DNA of 64,000 nt from JBHYDC01 sp051861205. GTDB taxonomy: Bacteria > Pseudomonadota > Alphaproteobacteria > Rhizobiales > Pleomorphomonadaceae. The notes beneath the pieces are model-generated. The model searched no databases. It was given only the letters and a program-made list of their open reading frames with translations, and was not told the origin of the DNA. The DNA is taken from assembly GCA_051861205.1 (NCBI GenBank), contig JBHYDC010000001.1, positions 230,963 through 294,962 on the forward strand. Direction: 5' to 3'. Positions 50,424 to 59,604 of this stretch are shown piece by piece. Both the position numbers and the translations under genes were made by a program. The stretch's first letter is position 1; every line of letters begins with the position of its first letter.

Positions 50424-51515
50424 TCACAGGAAATGCTTGGAGAGCTTCAAGCCCTGCGCCTGATAATTCGATCCGATGCCCTGGCCATAGAGCGTTTGCG
50501 GCGTTTCCAACATCCGTTCATAGACGAGGCGGCCGATGGTTTGGCCGTGATCGAGGATGAACGGAACCTCGTGGCTGCGCACCTCCAAGACCGCCCGTGC
50601 GCCGGTGCCGCCCGTGTCGGCGTTGCCGAAGCCGGGGTCGAAGAAGCCGGCGTAGTGCACGCGGAACTCGCCCACCAGCGGATCGAAAGCCACCATTTCA
50701 GCCGCTGTTTCCGGCGGAACATGCACGGCCTCGCGGGAGGCGAGAATGTAGAATTCGTCGGGATCAAGGATCAGCGACGGTTCACCGCGCGCATGGATGG
50801 GCTCCCAGAAGTCCAGCCGGTCATGGGCGGCACGCTTGTCGACGTCGATGACGCCGGTGTGGCGCTTTGCCCGGTAACCAATCAGCGCGCCGGGTCCCTC
50901 CCGCTTCAGATCGATCGAGAGCGCAAGGCCGTTCTCGAAGATCGCCGGATCGGTATCGACGAGCTTGTGCTTGGCGTGAAGCGCGGCCAGCGCCGTATCG
51001 TTCAAGAGCGCGTCGCCCACCCGAAAGCGCACCTGCGCCAGCCGCGATCCGGTGCGCACCAGAACCGGAAATGTGCGCGGGCTCACCTCCAGATATAGCG
51101 GGCCGCGATAGCCCGCCCCTATCGTATCGAAGGCGGCGCCATGGTCGGTGATCACACGGGTGAACACGTCGAGCCGGCCGGTGGAGCTTTTCGGGTTCGC
51201 CGACGCCGAAACGTCCGCGGGCAGCGCGAGGCGCTCCAACAACGGCACGAGATAGACGCAGCCGGTTTCAAGCACCGCGCCCTCGGTGAGGTCGATCGTG
51301 TGCAGTTTCAGCCGTTCAAGTTTATCGGCAACGCTGGAATGGGGGCCCGGCAGGAAACTCGCTCGCATCCGGTGCGCGACGGTTCCAAGCCGCACATCGA
51401 GGCTCGCCGGCTGGATCTGATCGGGATCGAGATCGCGCGCCGACTGGATCGAATGCTTTTGGAAGAGATCTGCGATGCGGTGCGCCGGCAGAATGCCCGC
51501 TATATGCGTGGTCAT
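50424..51515 (-). CDS. dcd: 2'-deoxycytidine 5'-triphosphate deaminase, double-domain form
   Basis: The 363-residue protein is about twice the length of E. coli Dcd and contains two dUTPase/Dcd-fold halves (QPASLDVRLGTVAHRMR and SANPKSSTGRLDVFTRVI in the first; LVGEFRVHYAGFFDPGFGN in the second). This long form is typical of alphaproteobacteria. It deaminates dCTP to dUTP for thymidylate synthesis. ATG at 51515 is used; an upstream in-frame start adds 11 non-conserved residues. Confidence 0.9.
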   Translation of the reverse strand: MTTHIAGILPAHRIADLFQKHSIQSARDLDPDQIQPASLDVRLGTVAHRMRASFLPGPHSSVADKLERLKLHTIDLTEGAVLETGCVYLVPLLERLALPADVSASANPKSSTGRLDVFTRVITDHGAAFDTIGAGYRGPLYLEVSPRTFPVLVRTGSRLAQVRFRVGDALLNDTALAALHAKHKLVDTDPAIFENGLALSIDLKREGPGALIGYRAKRHTGVIDVDKRAAHDRLDFWEPIHARGEPSLILDPDEFYILASREAVHVPPETAAEMVAFDPLVGEFRVHYAGFFDPGFGNADTGGTGARAVLEVRSHEVPFILDHGQTIGRLVYERMLETPQTLYGQGIGSNYQAQGLKLSKHFL

Positions 51516-51622
51516 GGCGAGACAGTCCCTATGGCGATCGGCCGTCATAGTCTCTTAAACAGGTGAAACGGCCTCGCCAACCGCTCGCTCCATGGATTAC
51601 CGCGCTGGGCAGGACTATTTTG

Positions 51623-52666
51623 ATGGGAATGCGCGCCGAAGACCTCCTTTGCCTCGATCCGGCCGGACTTTATTGCCCGCCGGGCCGCTTCCATATCGAT
51701 CCCGTCCGCCCCGTCGGCCGCGCGGTGATCACCCATGGCCATTCCGATCATGCCCGCGCCGGCCACGACGCGGTTCTTGCCACGCCGCAGACCCTTTCCA
51801 TCATGGCGGTCCGCTATGGCGCCGCCTTCACCCGTGTCCGCCAGCCGCTCGAATACGGCGAGACGATCCGCGTCGGCGACGTCGACGTCACGCTTCTGCC
51901 GGCCGGCCATGTGCTCGGCTCGGCCCAGATCCTCCTGGAATGGCGGGGGTTCCGCCTCGTGGTCTCCGGCGATTACAAGCGCCAGCCCGATCCAACCTCT
52001 GCCCCCTTCGAACCGATCCGCTGCGATGCCTTCGTGACGGAGGCGACCTTCGCGCTGCCCGTCTTCCGCCACCCGCCGGCTCACGGGGAAGTCGCCAAGC
52101 TCATCGATTCGGTGCGCCTCTTTCCCGAACGCGCCCACCTGGTCGGCGCCTATGCGCTCGGAAAGGCGCAGCGCGTGATCCGCCTGATCCGCGACGCCGG
52201 CTATGACCGGCCGATCCTCATCCACGGCGGCCTTGACCGGCTCTGTCATTTCTATGCCGACGAGGGCATCGACCTCGGGCCGCTGGAAGCTGTCGCCGGG
52301 CGATCCAAGCGCGAGCTGGAAGGCCGCATCATCCTCTGCCCGCCGTCAGCAACCGCCGACCTGTGGGCGCGCCGCTTCCCCGATCCCGTAACGGCCTTCG
52401 CCTCCGGCTGGATGCGCGTTCGCGCCCGCGCCCGCCAGCGCGGCGCCGAACTGCCGCTGGTCATCTCGGATCATTCCGACTGGAACGACCTCTGCGAAAC
52501 CATCGCCGACACCGAGGCCGAGGAAGTCTGGGTCACCCATGGCCAGGAAGATGCGCTGGTGCACTGGTGCGGCCTCAACGGCATCCGCGCCAAGCCTCTC
52601 AACATGATCGGATATGGCGACGAGGGCGAAGTGGAAGGGGCGGAAACCGTGCCGGTGGCCCCATGA
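51623..52666 (+). CDS. Ligase-associated DNA exonuclease, metallo-beta-lactamase fold
   Basis: The 347-residue protein carries the metal motif THGHSDHARAG and downstream GHVLGSAQILLEWRG, with a beta-CASP-like region and ISDHSDWNDL. This family (relatives of SNM1/Pso2) is encoded next to an ATP-dependent ligase in many proteobacteria and is thought to trim DNA ends. It overlaps the ligase by 4 bases (ATGA). Start at 51623 or 51629. Confidence 0.92.
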   Translation: MGMRAEDLLCLDPAGLYCPPGRFHIDPVRPVGRAVITHGHSDHARAGHDAVLATPQTLSIMAVRYGAAFTRVRQPLEYGETIRVGDVDVTLLPAGHVLGSAQILLEWRGFRLVVSGDYKRQPDPTSAPFEPIRCDAFVTEATFALPVFRHPPAHGEVAKLIDSVRLFPERAHLVGAYALGKAQRVIRLIRDAGYDRPILIHGGLDRLCHFYADEGIDLGPLEAVAGRSKRELEGRIILCPPSATADLWARRFPDPVTAFASGWMRVRARARQRGAELPLVISDHSDWNDLCETIADTEAEEVWVTHGQEDALVHWCGLNGIRAKPLNMIGYGDEGEVEGAETVPVAP

Positions 52667-54300
52667 ACCGCTTCGCCGCCCTTCTGGATCGCCTCGCCTA
52701 TGAGCCTGGCCGCAACGCCAAGATCGCGCTCGTGGAGAACTATTTCCGCGAGGCGCAAGATCCCGATCGCGGCTACGCGCTCGCCGCCTTTACCGGCGGG
52801 CTCGATATCGCCAACGCCAAGCCGGGTCTGATCCGCGCGCTGATCGCCGAGCGGACCGATCCCGTTCTCTTCGCGCTCTCCTACGACTATGTCGGCGATC
52901 TCTCAGAAACCGTCTCGCTGATGTGGCCGGCCCCGCTCACGCGCCCCAATGAGCCGCCGCCCGGCCTTGCCGAGGTCGTGGAGACGCTGCACCGCACGTC
53001 GAAGACAGAAATCCCGCGCCTCCTTGCCCGCTGGTTGGATCTGCTCGACGAATCCGGCCGTTTCGCGCTGTTGAAGCTGATCACCGGCGCGCTGCGCATC
53101 GGCGTTTCCGCCCGCCTCGCCAAAACCGCGCTCGCTCGTCTCGGCAACCGCGAACCGGATGAAGTGGAGGAAGTCTGGCACGGTTTGGAGCCGCCCTACC
53201 AGCCGCTGTTCGATTGGCTGGAGGGCAGGGCCGATCGCCCGGAAGCCTCCGATCCCGCGCCGTTCCGCCCGCCGATGCTCGCCCATGCGCTGGAAGACCG
53301 CGACGTCGAAATCAGCGATCCCCCCGATTTTCGCGCCGAATGGAAATGGGACGGTATCCGCGTTCAAGCCGCCGCCGGCACCACGGTGGACGGCCGCCAC
53401 GTCGCCCGCCTGTTCTCCCGCTCGGGCGACGATGTGTCCGTCACCTTCCCGGACGTGCTGGAGCGGCTGCGCTTCGACGCCGCCCTCGACGGCGAACTTC
53501 TGATCATGGTGGACGGCCGCGTTCAGCCCTTCTCGGCGCTGCAACAGCGTCTCAACCGCAAGACGGTCACGCCGAAGCTCCTCGCCGAAATGCCGGCCGG
53601 TATCCGCGCCTACGACCTCCTCGCCGAGAATGGGGAGGATCTGCGCACCCTGCCGTTCGACGTCCGCCGCGCGCGCCTTGAAGCCTTCGTCGCGCGCCTT
53701 GGCGATCCCCTGATCGACCTCTCGCCTCTGGTCCCGTTCGATACGTGGGGCGAGCTTGCCGCCGCGCGGGCGAACCCCGCCGGTTACGGCGCGGGCGCGG
53801 ATGCCGATGCGGTCGAGGGGGTCATGATCAAGCGCGCCGCCGCGCCCTATGTGCCGGGCCGCGTCAAGGGCGAGTGGTACAAGTGGAAGCGCGATCCCTA
53901 CAACGTTGACGCCGTGCTGATGTATGCCCAGCGCGGTCACGGCAAGCGCTCATCCTTTTATTCCGACTACACCTTCGGCGTCTGGCGCGACCATGACGAC
54001 GGCAGCCGCGAGCTTGTTCCCGTGGGCAAAGCCTACTTCGGCTTCACCGACGAGGAATTGAAGGAGATCGACCGCTTCGTGCGCAATCATACCGTGAACC
54101 GCTTCGGCCCCGTGCGTGAGGTCGTGCACACGGAGGATACCGGGCTCGTGCTCGAAGTCGCCTTCGAAGGGCTGAACCGCTCCACCCGCCACAAATCCGG
54201 CATCGCCATGCGCTTCCCCCGCATCGCCCGCCTGCGCTGGGACAAGAAACCGGCGGATGCCGACAAAATCGACGTGCTCTTCTGCATGCTGCCGGGATAG
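52663..54300 (+). CDS. ATP-dependent DNA ligase
   Basis: The 545-residue ligase has an N-terminal helical DNA-binding domain, a nucleotidyltransferase domain with adenylated Lys228 (EWKWDGIRVQ), motif III-IV segments (LFSRSGDDVS; LDGELLI), motif V VMIKRA and VKGEWYKWKRD, and a C-terminal OB fold. It is not the essential NAD-dependent LigA. With the exonuclease it forms a repair pair. In several bacteria this pair is accompanied by an Lhr-type helicase and a phosphoesterase; neither is adjacent here. Confidence 0.93.
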   Translation: MNRFAALLDRLAYEPGRNAKIALVENYFREAQDPDRGYALAAFTGGLDIANAKPGLIRALIAERTDPVLFALSYDYVGDLSETVSLMWPAPLTRPNEPPPGLAEVVETLHRTSKTEIPRLLARWLDLLDESGRFALLKLITGALRIGVSARLAKTALARLGNREPDEVEEVWHGLEPPYQPLFDWLEGRADRPEASDPAPFRPPMLAHALEDRDVEISDPPDFRAEWKWDGIRVQAAAGTTVDGRHVARLFSRSGDDVSVTFPDVLERLRFDAALDGELLIMVDGRVQPFSALQQRLNRKTVTPKLLAEMPAGIRAYDLLAENGEDLRTLPFDVRRARLEAFVARLGDPLIDLSPLVPFDTWGELAAARANPAGYGAGADADAVEGVMIKRAAAPYVPGRVKGEWYKWKRDPYNVDAVLMYAQRGHGKRSSFYSDYTFGVWRDHDDGSRELVPVGKAYFGFTDEELKEIDRFVRNHTVNRFGPVREVVHTEDTGLVLEVAFEGLNRSTRHKSGIAMRFPRIARLRWDKKPADADKIDVLFCMLPG

Positions 54301-54341
54301 CGCACGCCGATGCGCCTGAAACGGTTTTGCTCGGGTGCCGC

Positions 54342-54369
54342 TTGACCGCCTCGGTTCAATCTCATAATG
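54342..54369 (+). promoter_or_regulatory. Candidate metZ promoter
   Basis: TTGACC (54342-54347) and ATAATG (54364-54369) are spaced 16 bases apart, close to sigma-70-type spacing. Transcription would begin just before the riboswitch. Confidence 0.45.
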
Positions 54370-54376
54370 CTGAAAA

Positions 54377-54434
54377 CCGTGGTTATTTGAGCCGGCCGGC
54401 TTGCCGCCACGTTAAACAAGGATGCTAAAAGGCC
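54377..54434 (+). ncRNA. SAM-II riboswitch
   Basis: The sequence follows the SAM-II layout: GTGG (54379-54382) pairs with CCAC (54407-54410) to form P1, the loop contains ATTTGAGCCGGCCGGCTTGC, then GTTAAACAAG and GCTAAAAGG make the pseudoknot strand. This matches the SAM-II consensus known upstream of metX/metZ genes in alphaproteobacteria. It binds S-adenosylmethionine. A terminator follows, so control probably acts on transcription. Confidence 0.88.
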
Positions 54435-54457
54435 GGGACGGAAAAGCGTGACCCGCA

Positions 54458-54492
54458 AACCCGGCTCGGCATCATCGCCTGCCGGGTTTTTT
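54458..54492 (+). terminator. Intrinsic terminator of the SAM-II leader
   Basis: AACCCGGC (54458-54465) pairs perfectly with GCCGGGTT (54481-54488), followed by TTTT. It lies between the riboswitch and metZ and probably acts as the SAM-controlled attenuator. Its loop is 15 bases. Confidence 0.75.
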
Positions 54493-54520
54493 GTATTCGG
54501 GGGCTTCGCGAGGACTTTAG

Positions 54521-55732
54521 ATGAGCACGAACGATCGCCGCTGGCACCCCGAAACCGCCCTCGTCCACGGCGGCACCATGCGCTCGCAATTCGGCGAGAC
54601 GTCGGAGGCGATGTTCCTCACGCAGGGCTATGTCTATGAAAGCGCGGAGCAGGCCGAAGCGCGCTTTCTGAACCTCAGCCCAGGCTATCAATACTCCCGC
54701 TTCGCCAATCCCACCGTCACCATGTTCGAAGAGCGCATGGCGCTGATGGAGGGCGCAGAGGTTGCCCGCGCCACCGCCACCGGCATGGCCGCCGTCACCG
54801 CCGCCATGCTCAGCCAGCTTTCGGCCGGCGACCATGTGGTGGCTGCCAAAGCGCTGTTCGGCTCATGCCGCTACATTGTCGAGGATCTATGCCCACGCTT
54901 CGGAATCACGACTACACTCATTGACGGCCGCGACCTCAATGCGTGGCAAAGTGCCGTGCGCCCGAACACCAAGGTTTTCTTCCTCGAAAGCCCCACCAAC
55001 CCCACCCTGGAAGTGGTCGACATCGCCGCCGTGGCTGATATCGCCCATGAGGCCGATGCGCGGCTCGTCGTCGACAACGTCTTCGCGACCCCGCTGTGGC
55101 AAAAACCGCTGACGCTCGGCGCCGACATCGTCGTCTACTCCGCGACCAAACACATCGACGGCCAGGGCCGCTGCCTTGGCGGCGTCGTACTCTGCGACAA
55201 GGAGTTCCTGGACAAGTATCTCCAAGTATTCATTCGCCAAACCGGGCCGTCTATTAGCCCATTCAACGCTTGGGTGCTTCTGAAAGGGCTCGAAACCCTA
55301 TCCGTTCGCGTCGAACGCCAGACCGCAACGGCGGAAAAGCTCGTGCATGCCCTCAAGCAGCACCCGGCTATCGAGCGTGTGATCTATCCCGGCGACCCCG
55401 ATCACCCCCAGGCCGATATCTGCGCCAAGCAGATGATCCGGGGCTCCACCATGATCGCGATGGACGTGAAGGGCGGCAAGGCAGGGGCCTTCGCGGCTGC
55501 CAACGCACTGGAAATCATCAAGATTTCCAATAATTTAGGCGACGCCAAGAGCTTGATCACCCACCCCTCAACCACCACCCATCAGCGCCTCACCGAAGAG
55601 GCGCGGCTGGAACTGGGGATCACGCAAGGCATCCTGCGCCTGTCCGTCGGGCTGGAACACGCCGATGACCTGATCACGGATCTCACCCAGGCGCTCGACC
55701 GCGCTGATGGGGTGAAGGCCGTCGCCGAATAG
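54521..55732 (+). CDS. metZ: O-succinylhomoserine sulfhydrylase
   Basis: The 403-residue PLP enzyme of the Cys/Met metabolism family has the PLP-binding Lys210 in SATKHIDGQGRCLGG and the start WHPETALVHGGTMRSQFGE. It makes homocysteine from O-succinylhomoserine and sulfide in methionine synthesis. The SAM-II riboswitch and terminator upstream fit feedback control by SAM. It converges with the next gene with only 4 bp between stops. Confidence 0.95.
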   Translation: MSTNDRRWHPETALVHGGTMRSQFGETSEAMFLTQGYVYESAEQAEARFLNLSPGYQYSRFANPTVTMFEERMALMEGAEVARATATGMAAVTAAMLSQLSAGDHVVAAKALFGSCRYIVEDLCPRFGITTTLIDGRDLNAWQSAVRPNTKVFFLESPTNPTLEVVDIAAVADIAHEADARLVVDNVFATPLWQKPLTLGADIVVYSATKHIDGQGRCLGGVVLCDKEFLDKYLQVFIRQTGPSISPFNAWVLLKGLETLSVRVERQTATAEKLVHALKQHPAIERVIYPGDPDHPQADICAKQMIRGSTMIAMDVKGGKAGAFAAANALEIIKISNNLGDAKSLITHPSTTTHQRLTEEARLELGITQGILRLSVGLEHADDLITDLTQALDRADGVKAVAE

Positions 55733-55736
55733 AGCC

Positions 55737-56342
55737 TCAGCGCAGCGCCTTCGCGCCTGCCACGATGCGCGCGACGGCGGAAATTCCGGTCAGCGCCGCG
55801 AACCCATAGGCGAGCGGCGCGAACCATGCCGGAAACAGGCACCACGCCAGAAACACCAGCACCGTTTCCGTGCCCTCGGCGAGACCGGCGATATAAAACA
55901 GCGACTTCTCGCCTTGCGCCTTAGTTTCCAGCCCGCGCTTTTGAGCGAGCACGGCGAAGGCGAGAAAACCGGCTCCGTTGACATAGAAGCTCGCCAGCAC
56001 CGCGGCGGCGGGAAGGGCGTTGGTTGCAGGATCGAACACGGCGAACGCAAGCGGGATCAGGCCGTAGAAGGCAAAGTCGAGCGTGATATCCAGAAACCCG
56101 CCGCGATCCGTCTTGCCGCGCGCCCGCGCCACGGCTCCGTCCAGTCCGTCGAGCAAGCGGTTCAAGCCGACCATGAGCACCGCGATGGCGAATTGCCCGG
56201 TCGCGATCGCCCCGGCTGCGGCCACACCGGCGGCGAAGCCGATAAGGGTCACCGCGTCCGGGTCGGCGCCGAGGCGCGCCAGCCGCCGGCCGACTGCGCT
56301 AAGCGGCGCGTCGATGTATGGTCGTATCAAGGCGTCGAACAT
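55737..56342 (-). CDS. CDP-alcohol phosphatidyltransferase family protein
   Basis: The 201-residue membrane protein has the CDP-alcohol motif LDGAVARARGKTDRGGFLDI, with the final Asp in TLDF, in the first third. It transfers a phosphatidyl group from CDP-diacylglycerol to an alcohol; whether glycerol phosphate, inositol phosphate or another is not clear. ATG at 56342 is preferred; the open frame extends to 56444 without family similarity. It is divergent from apaG. Confidence 0.85.
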   Translation of the reverse strand: MFDALIRPYIDAPLSAVGRRLARLGADPDAVTLIGFAAGVAAAGAIATGQFAIAVLMVGLNRLLDGLDGAVARARGKTDRGGFLDITLDFAFYGLIPLAFAVFDPATNALPAAAVLASFYVNGAGFLAFAVLAQKRGLETKAQGEKSLFYIAGLAEGTETVLVFLAWCLFPAWFAPLAYGFAALTGISAVARIVAGAKALR

Positions 56343-56461
56343 GGGGCTCCGGAGGCAGGCTGCAATCTGATAGAACATGGAAGCGGCTTGGTCGCCATCA
56401 ACGATTTCGCGAGGTGCGCCAAGCCTCGGGAAAGCCAACATCAACGAGATGGGAGCTGGAT

Positions 56462-56854
56462 ATGTTTGCCGAGGTAAGCCGTGGTATCGCCGTGCGCGTC
56501 GAACCCACCTATCTCGCGCATGAATCCGACCCGGACGAGGGGCGTTACGTCTGGGCCTACCGGGTTCAGATCGAGAACCAGGGTGACCGCACGGTGCAGC
56601 TCATCTCGCGGCGTTGGCTGATCACCGATTCCAACGGTGTCCAGCGGGAGGTTGCCGGCCGGGGCGTCGTCGGCCTCCAGCCGACCATTCCGCCCGGCGA
56701 AACCTTCGAATACACGAGCGGCTGCCCGCTGACCACGCCAAGCGGCATCATGGTGGGCAGCTACAGCATGGTCGACGAGTATGGCGCGAACCTGGAAATC
56801 CGCATTCCCGCCTTCTCGCTCGACAGCCCTAACCACCGCCGCGTTCTGAATTGA
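56462..56854 (+). CDS. apaG: ApaG (Co2+/Mg2+ efflux-associated) protein
   Basis: The 130-residue protein is a single ApaG/DUF525 domain (YVWAYRVQIENQGDRTVQL; GVQREVAGRGVVGLQPTIPP; YTSGCPLTTPSGIMVGSY). Length equals the family norm. The biochemical function is unresolved; a fibronectin-III-like fold and roles in metal resistance are reported. Start ATG at 56462. Confidence 0.94.
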   Translation: MFAEVSRGIAVRVEPTYLAHESDPDEGRYVWAYRVQIENQGDRTVQLISRRWLITDSNGVQREVAGRGVVGLQPTIPPGETFEYTSGCPLTTPSGIMVGSYSMVDEYGANLEIRIPAFSLDSPNHRRVLN

Positions 56855-56924
56855 CCGTGCCACTGGACAGGGCCGGGGCGGAACGCCTATGTGCGGTGGC
56901 AACAATCGAGTTTGGAACGCGATC

Positions 56925-57209
56925 ATGGCCGCCCAGTCTTCCACGTTTTCCCGCATCCTCGGCGACACGCCGGGCCGTGTGCTCATCCGCTTGATCTTCC
57001 TGTCCTTTGTGGTCGGCGTGGTCATGGCGGCGCTCGGAATCGAGCCCTACGACATCATCGAGAGCGCCCGCCGTTTCATCGGCGATATCTGGAACATGGG
57101 CTTCTCGGCGATCGAAAAGGCGTTGCACTATTTCCTGCTCGGCGCCGTCGTCGTCATCCCGTTGTGGATCCTCGTCCGGCTGCTGAAGGTCGGCGGCGGC
57201 CGCCGCTGA
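56925..57209 (+). CDS. DUF6460 family membrane protein
   Basis: The 94-residue protein has two membrane helices (VLIRLIFLSFVVGVVMAALG and FLLGAVVVIPLWILVRLL) separated by an amphipathic segment. ILGDTPGRVLIRL and WNMGFSAIEKALHYF match a small Rhizobiales family of unknown function. ATG at 56925 is preferred because the 12 residues upstream are not family-like. Confidence 0.8.
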   Translation: MAAQSSTFSRILGDTPGRVLIRLIFLSFVVGVVMAALGIEPYDIIESARRFIGDIWNMGFSAIEKALHYFLLGAVVVIPLWILVRLLKVGGGRR

Positions 57210-57215
57210 ATATCG

Positions 57216-58115
57216 CTAAACAAACGCGGTCGCTGTCCGGTGCAGGATGGCGTGGCGGCGCGCTAGTCTGTCGACGTCCCGGTCGTAGCCCCCGCCGATC
57301 ACGCCGACGAGCGGAATGCCGCGATCGCGCACCCGGCCGATCACCAATTCGTCACGCCGCCTCAGCCCGTCGTCAGACAGCGAAAGGCGTCCCAGTCGGT
57401 CCTCATGGTGCGGATCGACGCCGGCGTTGTAGAACACGGCGTCCGGCCGCACCCGGTCGATGAGCGGCCCGATGACCGCATCGATCGTGTCGAGGTAGCG
57501 GTCGTCCTCAAGCCCGTCGCCGAGCCCGATATCCACCGTGGAGGCGATCTTGCGCACCGGATAGTTTTTCTCCGCGTGCACGGACAAAGTGGTCACCCGG
57601 CCGTCGTCGGCGAAAATGTCCGCCGTTCCGTCGCCCTGGTGGACATCGAGATCGATGACGAGGATGCGCTCCGCCAAGTGATCGGCCAGCAGCAGGGCCG
57701 CCGCGACCGCGACGTCGTTGAACACGCAGAACCCGGCCCCATGCGCCCGGCGCGCATGATGGCTTCCTCCTGCCGTGTTGAGTGCGAGGCCATGCTCCAG
57801 CGCCAACCGCGCGGCAAGAACGGTGCCGCCCGTCGCAGTCCGTGCACGCAGCGCCACGCTCTCAGTCATCGGAAAACCGATCTCCCGCGCCACCCGCTCC
57901 GGCACGCCGCCGTTCAATACCTGATCGACATAGGCTCCGTCATGGGCAAGCCGAAGCCATGCCTCCGGCGCCGGTGCCGGTACATGAAACCCACCGGCCG
58001 CCACGATCCCGTCTTCCACGAGCACATCGGCCAGCCGGCGAAACTTGCCCATGGGAAAGCGGTGGTCGCTTGGAATATCGGCCTGATAGGCGGGGTGATG
58101 AACGATCGGCAGCAT
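57216..58115 (-). CDS. Histone-deacetylase-like amidohydrolase
   Basis: The 299-residue protein has the class-II deacetylase motifs: catalytic His119/His120 (GGSHHARRAHGAGFCVFND), Zn ligands Asp157 and His159 (DLDVHQGDGTADIF), and YNAGVDPHHEDRLGR, with the final GGGYDRD. Bacterial members act on acetylpolyamines or other acylated amines. Polyamine use is plausible given the other polyamine genes, but not shown. ATG at 58115 is preferred; the frame continues upstream through the promoter gap. Confidence 0.9.
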   Translation of the reverse strand: MLPIVHHPAYQADIPSDHRFPMGKFRRLADVLVEDGIVAAGGFHVPAPAPEAWLRLAHDGAYVDQVLNGGVPERVAREIGFPMTESVALRARTATGGTVLAARLALEHGLALNTAGGSHHARRAHGAGFCVFNDVAVAAALLLADHLAERILVIDLDVHQGDGTADIFADDGRVTTLSVHAEKNYPVRKIASTVDIGLGDGLEDDRYLDTIDAVIGPLIDRVRPDAVFYNAGVDPHHEDRLGRLSLSDDGLRRRDELVIGRVRDRGIPLVGVIGGGYDRDVDRLARRHAILHRTATAFV

Positions 58116-58171
58116 GGCGGGGATGATGGCGCATGCCGCGCGCCTGTCCAGGACCAAAGTAACCGGGGCCA

Positions 58172-58186
58172 CCCCCCCCAAAAAAA
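58172..58186. repeat. C8A7 homopolymer tract in the divergent gap
   Basis: Eight C (58172-58179) are followed by seven A (58180-58186) between the deacetylase-like and MATE genes. Such tracts slip during replication and could alter promoter spacing. No effect is shown. Confidence 0.6.
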
Positions 58187-58258
58187 GGCCCAACGTGGCG
58201 TTTGCAGCAGCGGTGCACACGGGATAGTCCTTGCACCCCGCCTGGAGTTTCCGCTTCC

Positions 58259-59581
58259 ATGACCGCGCCCGCCTTCCGCGTCGATAGTCCGACCGTATTT
58301 CGCATCGCCGTCCCGATGACGCTCGCGTCCGTGACGACGCCGTTGCTCGGCGCGGTGGATACGGCGGTTGTCGGCCGGTTTGGAAGCGCGGCGATTCTGG
58401 GCGGCATCGCGGTCGGCGCGCTGATCTTCGATTTCCTGTTCACGACCTTCAACTTCCTGCGGTCGGGCACAACGGGCTTGACCGCGCAGGCGCTGGGTGC
58501 CGGCGACGAGCACGCGATGTCCGTCACGCTGCTCCGCGCGCTTGTGCTTGCCGCCGTCTCCGGCATCCTGATGATCGTGTTTTCCGGCCCGATCCTGACC
58601 GCCGCGATCGCCTTCATCGCGCCGTCCGGTGCCGTCGCCGAGGCGACGCGGACCTATTATGATATCCGCATCCTCTCCGCTCCCTTTGCCCTCGCCAACT
58701 ATGCCATCCTTGGCTGGGTGCTCGGTCTTGGCCGCGCCGGCCTCGGGCTCTCGCTCCAACTCCTCCTCAACGGAGTGAACGTCGTTGGCTCGGTCGGTCT
58801 CGGCCTCTGGGCCGGCTGGGGCATCGCCGGTGTCGCCTGGGGTACGGTGATCGGCGAGGTCACGGCCACCGTCGTCGGTCTCGCGGTCGCGCTCGCCATC
58901 GGCCGGCGCGGCTTTCACAATGTCCTCGGCGATCTCTTCGCCCGCGCGGCCTTCCTGCGCATGATCGCGGTCAACCGCGACATCATGATCCGCTCCTTCG
59001 CGCTTTTGGTTGCCTTCGCCACCTTCACCCGCGCGGGCGCGCAGTTCGGCGATACCACGCTTGCCGCCAATGCCATTTTGATGAACTTCTTTCTGATCGG
59101 CGCCTATTTCCTCGACGGTCTCGCCACGGCCGCCGAGCAGCTCGCTGGCCGCGCGGTCGGCGCCCGCCATCAGGCCTCGTTCATGACGGCGGTCCGGCTG
59201 ACAGTGATCTGGGGCTTTGCGCTTTCGGCGGTGGCCGGCCTCTTCTTCTTCGCGCTCGGCACCTCCCTCATCGCGCTCATGACAACCGCGCCGGATGTGC
59301 GCACCATGGCGGCGATCTATCTGCCTTGGGCGGCGCTGACGCCGCTTGCCGGCGTGCTCGCTTTCCAGATGGACGGGGTCTATATCGGAGCGACATGGTC
59401 GGCCGAGATGCGCAATATGATGCTGATCTCGCTCGCCATCTTCCTCGCCGTGCTGTTCACGGCGGCGCCGCTTCTGGGGAACCACGGGCTCTGGCTGGCG
59501 CTTCTGGTCTTTCTTGGCGCCCGCGGCATCACGCTCGCCGGGCGCCTTCGTCCGCTTGCCGCTCGAACATTCGCCGCCTAA
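58259..59581 (+). CDS. MATE family efflux transporter (DinF-type)
   Basis: The 440-residue protein has about twelve membrane segments in two similar halves (VGRFGSAAILGGIAVGALIF; LAANAILMNFFLIGAYFLDG). It exports drugs or metabolites with Na+ or H+. The DinF-like motif LDGLATAAEQLAGRAVG is visible near the middle of the second half. ATG at 58259; the start lies 144 bp from the divergent gene. Confidence 0.88.
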   Translation: MTAPAFRVDSPTVFRIAVPMTLASVTTPLLGAVDTAVVGRFGSAAILGGIAVGALIFDFLFTTFNFLRSGTTGLTAQALGAGDEHAMSVTLLRALVLAAVSGILMIVFSGPILTAAIAFIAPSGAVAEATRTYYDIRILSAPFALANYAILGWVLGLGRAGLGLSLQLLLNGVNVVGSVGLGLWAGWGIAGVAWGTVIGEVTATVVGLAVALAIGRRGFHNVLGDLFARAAFLRMIAVNRDIMIRSFALLVAFATFTRAGAQFGDTTLAANAILMNFFLIGAYFLDGLATAAEQLAGRAVGARHQASFMTAVRLTVIWGFALSAVAGLFFFALGTSLIALMTTAPDVRTMAAIYLPWAALTPLAGVLAFQMDGVYIGATWSAEMRNMMLISLAIFLAVLFTAAPLLGNHGLWLALLVFLGARGITLAGRLRPLAARTFAA

Positions 59582-59604
59582 CCCTAAGTCCGCGAGACCC
59601 CGCC

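Noticed and set aside
57914..59485. 523-residue antisense frame opposite the MATE gene
   Set aside because: Charged Arg/Glu/Asp-rich text is the complement of membrane-protein codons.
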